A stretch of DNA of 10,888 bases. Source: Gammaproteobacteria bacterium. Lineage in GTDB: Bacteria > Pseudomonadota > Gammaproteobacteria > Xanthomonadales > Marinicellaceae. Under the pieces are notes generated by a model. That model saw only the letters and a list, made by a program, of their open reading frames with translations. It did no database searches and had not been told where the DNA came from. Below are positions 7,314 to 10,888 of this stretch, in pieces (position 1 is the stretch's first letter; each line of letters begins with the position of its first letter). Location: NCBI GenBank assembly GCA_030426065.1, contig JAUHZH010000033.1, positions 1 through 10,888 on the forward strand, in the 5' to 3' direction. The position numbers and the translations under genes are program-made.

Positions 7314-8513
7314 ATGAAATACGCTGATTTTCCCGACGATAGGGGGCATTTTGGTGATTTTGGAGGCATTTTTGCTTCTGAAACCCTGATGCATTGCTTG
7401 CAAGAATTAAAGCAGGCTTACAAAAAATTCAAAACAGATGAAACCTTCCAGGCCCAATTTAAGAAGGATTTGGCTGATTATGTGGGGCGGCCCTCACCTT
7501 TATATTTAGCAGAAAGGCTGACTCAAAAAGTCGGTGGTGCCAACATCTGGTTGAAAAGGGAAGACTTGAACCACACCGGTGCGCATAAAATCAATAACAC
7601 CGTGGGCCAAATCTTGTTGGCAAAAGCGATGGGTAAAAAACGGATCATTGCAGAAACCGGGGCTGGCCAACATGGCGTGGCAACGGCCACTGTGGCGGCG
7701 AGATTGGGGCTTGAGTGCGTGGTTTATATGGGCGAAGTGGACATTGCCCGTCAAGCCATCAATGTGTTTCGAATGAAGTTGTTGGGTGCAGAAGTGCGTT
7801 CAGTCTCATCGGGATCTAAAACTTTGAAAGATGCATTGAATGAAGCCATGCGTGACTGGGTGACGAATGTTGATGATACCTTTTATATCATTGGTACGGT
7901 GGCAGGTCCTGAGCCTTACCCAGAGATGGTTCGTGATTTTAATGCCGTGATTGGACAAGAAGTGAAAAAACAATCAGCTGAGAAAATGGGCGGTTTGCCA
8001 GATGCGTTGGTGGCTTGTGTCGGTGGTGGTTCGAATGCCATGGGCTTATTCCATGACTTCTTGGACGATGCCAGTGTGGCCATTTATGGCGTTGAAGCAG
8101 GCGGTCATGGTGTGGAAACCGGTGAACATGCCGCTTCCATCACAGCAGGTAAAGTGGGTGTTTTGCATGGTAACCGAACCTATGTGATGTCAGATGACGA
8201 TGGCCAAATCACAGAAACCCACTCCATCTCAGCAGGACTGGATTATCCAGGAGTGGGTCCAGAGCATGCTTTCTTGAACCACACAGGGCGCGCACAATAC
8301 GTCACCATCAATGACGACGAGGCTTTGGACGCATTTCACACATTGACTAAAATTGAAGGCATTTTACCTGCGCTTGAGAGCTCTCATGCTGTTGCCTATG
8401 GCATGAAACTGGCCAGAAACTTGCCCAAGGGTGCCAACATTGTCGTCAACTTATCAGGCCGGGGTGACAAAGACGTGCACACCATAGCAGCCATTGAAGG
8501 AGTCACAGTATGA
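7314..8513 (+). CDS. trpB: tryptophan synthase beta subunit TrpB
   Basis: TrpB condenses indole with serine to make tryptophan using pyridoxal phosphate. It forms an alpha2-beta2 complex with TrpA, through which indole is channelled. The PLP-binding lysine is K92 in NHTGAHKINN, the catalytic glutamate is E114 in AETGAGQHG, and the PLP phosphate loop GGGSNA lies at 237-242. The terminal segment NLSGRGDKD is also typical. The length of 399 residues matches the TrpB1 type, which pairs with TrpA, rather than the longer stand-alone TrpB2. The ATG at 7314 is 4 bases after trpF and gives MKYADFPDDRGHFGDFGG, the usual short N-terminus. The stop codon overlaps the trpA start (ATGA), a tight coupling expected for subunits made in equal amounts. 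Confidence 0.98.
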   Translation: MKYADFPDDRGHFGDFGGIFASETLMHCLQELKQAYKKFKTDETFQAQFKKDLADYVGRPSPLYLAERLTQKVGGANIWLKREDLNHTGAHKINNTVGQILLAKAMGKKRIIAETGAGQHGVATATVAARLGLECVVYMGEVDIARQAINVFRMKLLGAEVRSVSSGSKTLKDALNEAMRDWVTNVDDTFYIIGTVAGPEPYPEMVRDFNAVIGQEVKKQSAEKMGGLPDALVACVGGGSNAMGLFHDFLDDASVAIYGVEAGGHGVETGEHAASITAGKVGVLHGNRTYVMSDDDGQITETHSISAGLDYPGVGPEHAFLNHTGRAQYVTINDDEALDAFHTLTKIEGILPALESSHAVAYGMKLARNLPKGANIVVNLSGRGDKDVHTIAAIEGVTV

Positions 8514-9295
8514 GTCGTTTGAATCCTACATTTGAACAGCTGCAAGGGTGCAAAGCACTGATACCATTCATCACGGCTGGTCACCCCAAAGCAGAATGGA
8601 CCGTGGCCATCATGCATGCCTTGGTTGAAGCCGGAGCCGATGTGATTGAGTTGGGGATACCCTTTTCGGATCCCATGGCAGACGGTGAAGTGATTCAATT
8701 GTCCTCAGAGCAGGCGATTGCCAATGGAGTGGGTTTGAAAGACGTGCTGCTTTTGGTTCAGTTATTTCGTGAGCGCAACAGCACCACACCGATTGTTTTG
8801 ATGGGTTATCTGAACCCAGTGGAATGTTTTGGCTACGCTGAGTTTGTCGATCAGGCAAAAAATGCAGGCGTGGATGCGGTGTTGTTGGTGGATTCACCCG
8901 TAGAAGAGTCAGCACATTTGCTGTCCCTACTGAAAGCCGCTGACATGGAGCAAATTTTTCTGGTGGCACCCACCACCACTGATGAACGAACAAAGCACAT
9001 CACGGCACACGCCGGGGGCTTCCTTTACTATGTGGCTCTGAAAGGGGTCACAGGATCAGCAGATTTGGACGCCGAATCGGTCAATGTGGACATTCAAAAA
9101 ATCAAAAACCAAACAACATTGCCAGTGGCCGTTGGGTTTGGTGTCAAAGACGCGGCATCAGCAGTGGCTGTGGCTAAACAAGCCGATGCGGTCGTGATTG
9201 GCAGTGCGTTGGTTAAAAAGCTGGGCCAATGCGAAAATGAAAGCGATGCCACCCGTGCGGCCAAACCTATCAGAACGGCTTTGAATTCGTTATAA
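8510..9295 (+). CDS. trpA: tryptophan synthase alpha subunit TrpA
   Basis: TrpA cleaves indole-3-glycerol phosphate to indole and glyceraldehyde-3-phosphate, passing indole to TrpB. The TIM-barrel signature ELGIPFSDPMADG carries the two catalytic acids, E47 and D58. PFITAGHP (19-26), MGYLNPV, YYVALKGVTGS and VGFGVKD are further conserved stretches. In the motif after the catalytic aspartate the usual DGPVIQ reads DGEVIQ, a modest variation. The length of 261 residues is typical. A strong AAGGAG at 8497-8502 sits 7 bases before the ATG, and the ATG overlaps the trpB stop by 4 bases. The gene ends in TTATAA, overlapping a possible -10 box for accD. Confidence 0.97.
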   Translation: MSRLNPTFEQLQGCKALIPFITAGHPKAEWTVAIMHALVEAGADVIELGIPFSDPMADGEVIQLSSEQAIANGVGLKDVLLLVQLFRERNSTTPIVLMGYLNPVECFGYAEFVDQAKNAGVDAVLLVDSPVEESAHLLSLLKAADMEQIFLVAPTTTDERTKHITAHAGGFLYYVALKGVTGSADLDAESVNVDIQKIKNQTTLPVAVGFGVKDAASAVAVAKQADAVVIGSALVKKLGQCENESDATRAAKPIRTALNSL

Positions 9296-9326
9296 TTGGC
9301 CGTTCCACCACAAAACTAGTAAAGCA
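9291..9326 (+). promoter_or_regulatory. candidate -10 box and short leader before accD
   Basis: TATAAT at 9291-9296 is a perfect -10 hexamer that overlaps the trpA stop codon. It would start transcription near 9303, about 24 bases before the accD ATG. The -35 region at 9268-9273 (TATCAG) is poor, and AT-rich stop-codon contexts produce such hexamers by chance. No convincing terminator and only a weak ribosome-binding site lie in the 31-base gap. Read-through from trpA is equally possible. Confidence 0.3.
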
Positions 9327-10235
9327 ATGAGTTGGTTTCAAAAAATCATGTCTTCCCGCATCAGAACCGAAGGCGGAGACAAAAAGAAGAACATCCCAGA
9401 AGGCTTGTGGGACAAGTGTAAGAAATGTGAATCGGTGCTGTATCAGCCTGATTTCATCAAACAAGGCAAGGTGTGCCCCAAATGTGGCCACCATGAACGC
9501 CTGACAGGTCGAAAAAGATTGGATTACTTTTTGGATCCAGAAGGAAGGACTGAAATCGGCGCCGAAGTTCAGCCTGAAGATCCTTTGAAATTCAAAGACA
9601 GCAAAAAATACAAAGACCGCACGGCAGCGACACAAAAAAGCACAGGAGAAAAGGATGCTTTGGTTGCAATGAAAGGCCGTCTGAATGGTCGAGATGTGGT
9701 GGCTTGTGCCTTTAATTTTGATTACATGGGTGGTTCCATGGGTTCTGTGGTTGGTGAACGCTTCGTACGTGCCGCGCATGTGGCACTGGAAGAAAAACTG
9801 CCTCTGATCAATTTTTCATCTTCTGGTGGGGCGCGGATGCAAGAGTCATTGTTCTCGTTGTTCCAAATGTCGAAAACTTCTGCGGCTTTGAATCGCATGA
9901 AATTGGCGGGTTTGCCCTACATATCGGTATTAACCAACCCAACAACCGGCGGTGTGTCGGCTTCACTTGCCATGCTGGGTGATGTCAACATTGCAGAACC
10001 TGATGCTTTGATTTGTTTCGCTGGCCCGCGAGTGATTGAGCAAACCGTACGAGAGAAATTACCAGAAGGGTTCCAAAAATCCGAGTTTCTCTTGGATCAT
10101 GGTGCCATAGACATGATTGTCTCTCGACATGACTTAAGAGACAAAATTACCAATTTGCTGAACCTGTTTTTACCAGCTGCAGGACAAGCCATTGAACCTG
10201 ATGCCATCATCACAGCGGATGAAAAAAACACTTGA
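9327..10235 (+). CDS. accD: acetyl-CoA carboxylase carboxyltransferase subunit beta AccD
   Basis: AccD pairs with AccA to form the carboxyltransferase that moves CO2 from biotin to acetyl-CoA, giving malonyl-CoA for fatty-acid synthesis. An N-terminal four-cysteine zinc ribbon is complete: C31, C34, C50 and C53, in a C-X2-C-X15-C-X2-C pattern. The crotonase-like core shows SSGGARMQES (165-174), NPTTGGVSAS and GPRVIEQTVREKLPEGFQ. The length of 302 residues is typical for bacterial AccD. The start MSWFQKIMSSRIR resembles other gammaproteobacterial AccDs. The stop lies 17 bases inside folC; the accD-folC pairing is widespread in gammaproteobacteria. Whether it shares the trp transcript or uses the TATAAT near 9291 is unclear. 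Confidence 0.97.
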   Translation: MSWFQKIMSSRIRTEGGDKKKNIPEGLWDKCKKCESVLYQPDFIKQGKVCPKCGHHERLTGRKRLDYFLDPEGRTEIGAEVQPEDPLKFKDSKKYKDRTAATQKSTGEKDALVAMKGRLNGRDVVACAFNFDYMGGSMGSVVGERFVRAAHVALEEKLPLINFSSSGGARMQESLFSLFQMSKTSAALNRMKLAGLPYISVLTNPTTGGVSASLAMLGDVNIAEPDALICFAGPRVIEQTVREKLPEGFQKSEFLLDHGAIDMIVSRHDLRDKITNLLNLFLPAAGQAIEPDAIITADEKNT

Positions 10236-10833
10236 TGACTGGCTTAATGCACTGAACCAAGAACACATCAATCTTGGTTTGGTGCATGTTCAAACCGTTT
10301 TTCAAAACCTCAAACTCAAACCCATCCAAACCATCACTGTGGCCGGCACCAATGGCAAAGGCTCTACAGTTGCATGGTTGACTGCTTTGTTAAAAACACA
10401 AGGTATCAAAGTGGGTGCATTCACATCTCCCCACATTTTTAAATTCAACGAGCGTGTGGCCATCAACGGCGAACCGGTCAGTGATGCGCTCTTGGTTGAC
10501 GCTTTTCAACGTGTAGAACAAGCCAGAGGCGCCACTGAACTGTCCTATTTTGAATGGGCTTTTCTGGTTGCATGTTGTGTGTTTGAGGCAAATGGTGTGG
10601 CCGTTCAAGTCATGGAAGTGGGACTGGGTGGTCGTTTGGATGCTGTTAATGTGTTGGATGCCGATGCGGTGATCATCACAGGCATAGACAAAGACCATTG
10701 CCAATGGCTGGGTGATGATTTAGAGTCCATCGGTTTTGAGAAAGCCGGGGTTTTGAGGGCAGGGCAAGTGGCTGTGTTTGGTGCTTTGAATTGTACTAGC
10801 TCTCGTGGTGCACAGCAGCGATCGCAGTACTAG
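10219..10833 (+). CDS. folC: FolC (dihydrofolate/folylpolyglutamate synthase), truncated at its 3' end by foreign sequence
   Basis: FolC adds glutamate to dihydropteroate and to reduced folates with ATP, making and retaining folates. Visible motifs are the P-loop VAGTNGKGST, FTSPHIFKFNERV, SYFEWAF, VMEVGLGGRLDAVN and ITGIDKDHCQWLG. The sequence is family-like until VAVFGALN, about residue 191, which corresponds to roughly the first 45% of a ~420-residue enzyme. From about 10791 the reading frame enters unrelated DNA and stops at 10831-10833 after CTSSRGAQQRSQY, so the C-terminal ligase domain is missing. The ATG at 10219 (MKKTLDDWL) gives the usual FolC start and a 17-base overlap with accD; the frame is open upstream through ATG 10201 and TTG 10192. 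I infer a joined contig end rather than a genuine pseudogene. Confidence 0.88.
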   Translation: MKKTLDDWLNALNQEHINLGLVHVQTVFQNLKLKPIQTITVAGTNGKGSTVAWLTALLKTQGIKVGAFTSPHIFKFNERVAINGEPVSDALLVDAFQRVEQARGATELSYFEWAFLVACCVFEANGVAVQVMEVGLGGRLDAVNVLDADAVIITGIDKDHCQWLGDDLESIGFEKAGVLRAGQVAVFGALNCTSSRGAQQRSQY

Positions 10834-10888
10834 CACAGTGTGCCGAGCTATTCCACCAAACCAGAGGCCAACGACAGCCCACACTGAA
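10792..10888. other. unrelated terminal sequence of unknown origin
   Basis: After the last FolC-like codons the composition rises to roughly 55% GC by hand count, and no FolC similarity continues. The segment contains a direct repeat GTACTAGC (10793-10800 and 10827-10834), a GCGATCGC octamer at 10818-10825 and a CCAGAGGCCA word at 10861-10870. That word also occurs at 191-200. The reverse strand is open in two frames for most of the segment, but I recognise no protein in either. Origin and function are not assignable by eye. Confidence 0.6.

Noticed and set aside
10783..10792. GCTTTGAATT near the right breakpoint, repeated at 661-670 and 9278-9287, as a recombination site
   Set aside because: All copies encode the common Ala-Leu-Asn codon string in ordinary genes. 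The repetition is explained by codon bias.
1..10888. Window as a circular element or mobile island
   Set aside because: The first and last bases do not overlap, there are no integrase, transposase or replication genes, and the content is purely conserved housekeeping genes.
1..10888. CRISPR arrays, tRNA or rRNA genes, riboswitches
   Set aside because: Gaps between genes are at most 110 bases and none shows spaced repeats, a cloverleaf or a riboswitch-like fold by eye.

Overview
The window is a compact stretch of chromosomal housekeeping genes, all on the + strand. The order is prmB - aroC - asd - fimV - truA - trpF - trpB - trpA - accD - folC. From general knowledge this order, with trpBA between trpF and accD and fimV between asd and truA, points to a gammaproteobacterium, most like the Xanthomonadales/Lysobacterales arrangement. 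FimV is itself a gammaproteobacterial signature. The body is moderately AT-rich, with many TTG leucine codons, so a low-GC relative (Marinicella-like, for example) is plausible. That assignment is inference, made without a search.

Layout: positions 1 to about 200 hold GC-rich DNA encoding the N-terminus of an MnmE/TrmE-type protein, fused in frame to a PrmB that lacks its own start. aroC and asd follow with overlapping or near-touching ends. A 110-base gap then precedes fimV (3285-5879), which encodes a large acidic inner-membrane protein. A hairpin terminator with an embedded -10-like TATAAT separates fimV from truA. truA-trpF-trpB-trpA are packed with overlaps or gaps of at most 4 bases. 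A 31-base gap leads to accD, which overlaps folC. folC is cut at about 10790, and the last ~97 bases are unrelated sequence.

Functionally, the genes cover late shikimate synthesis (aroC), aspartate-family amino acids (asd), three steps of tryptophan synthesis (trpF, trpB, trpA), the first committed step of fatty-acid synthesis (accD) and folate polyglutamylation (folC). The cluster also modifies ribosomal protein uL3 (prmB) and tRNA (truA), and organises the cell pole and type IV pili (fimV). AroC makes the chorismate that the Trp enzymes and the folate route draw on.

I do not see a new defence, mobile or biosynthetic system here. The strongest anomalies are the two ends. Each carries a short foreign segment that breaks a conserved gene, and the two segments share a 10-base word. 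This is most simply explained by a contig with chimeric ends, but it should be checked. The terminator/promoter overlap before truA is the most interesting native feature.
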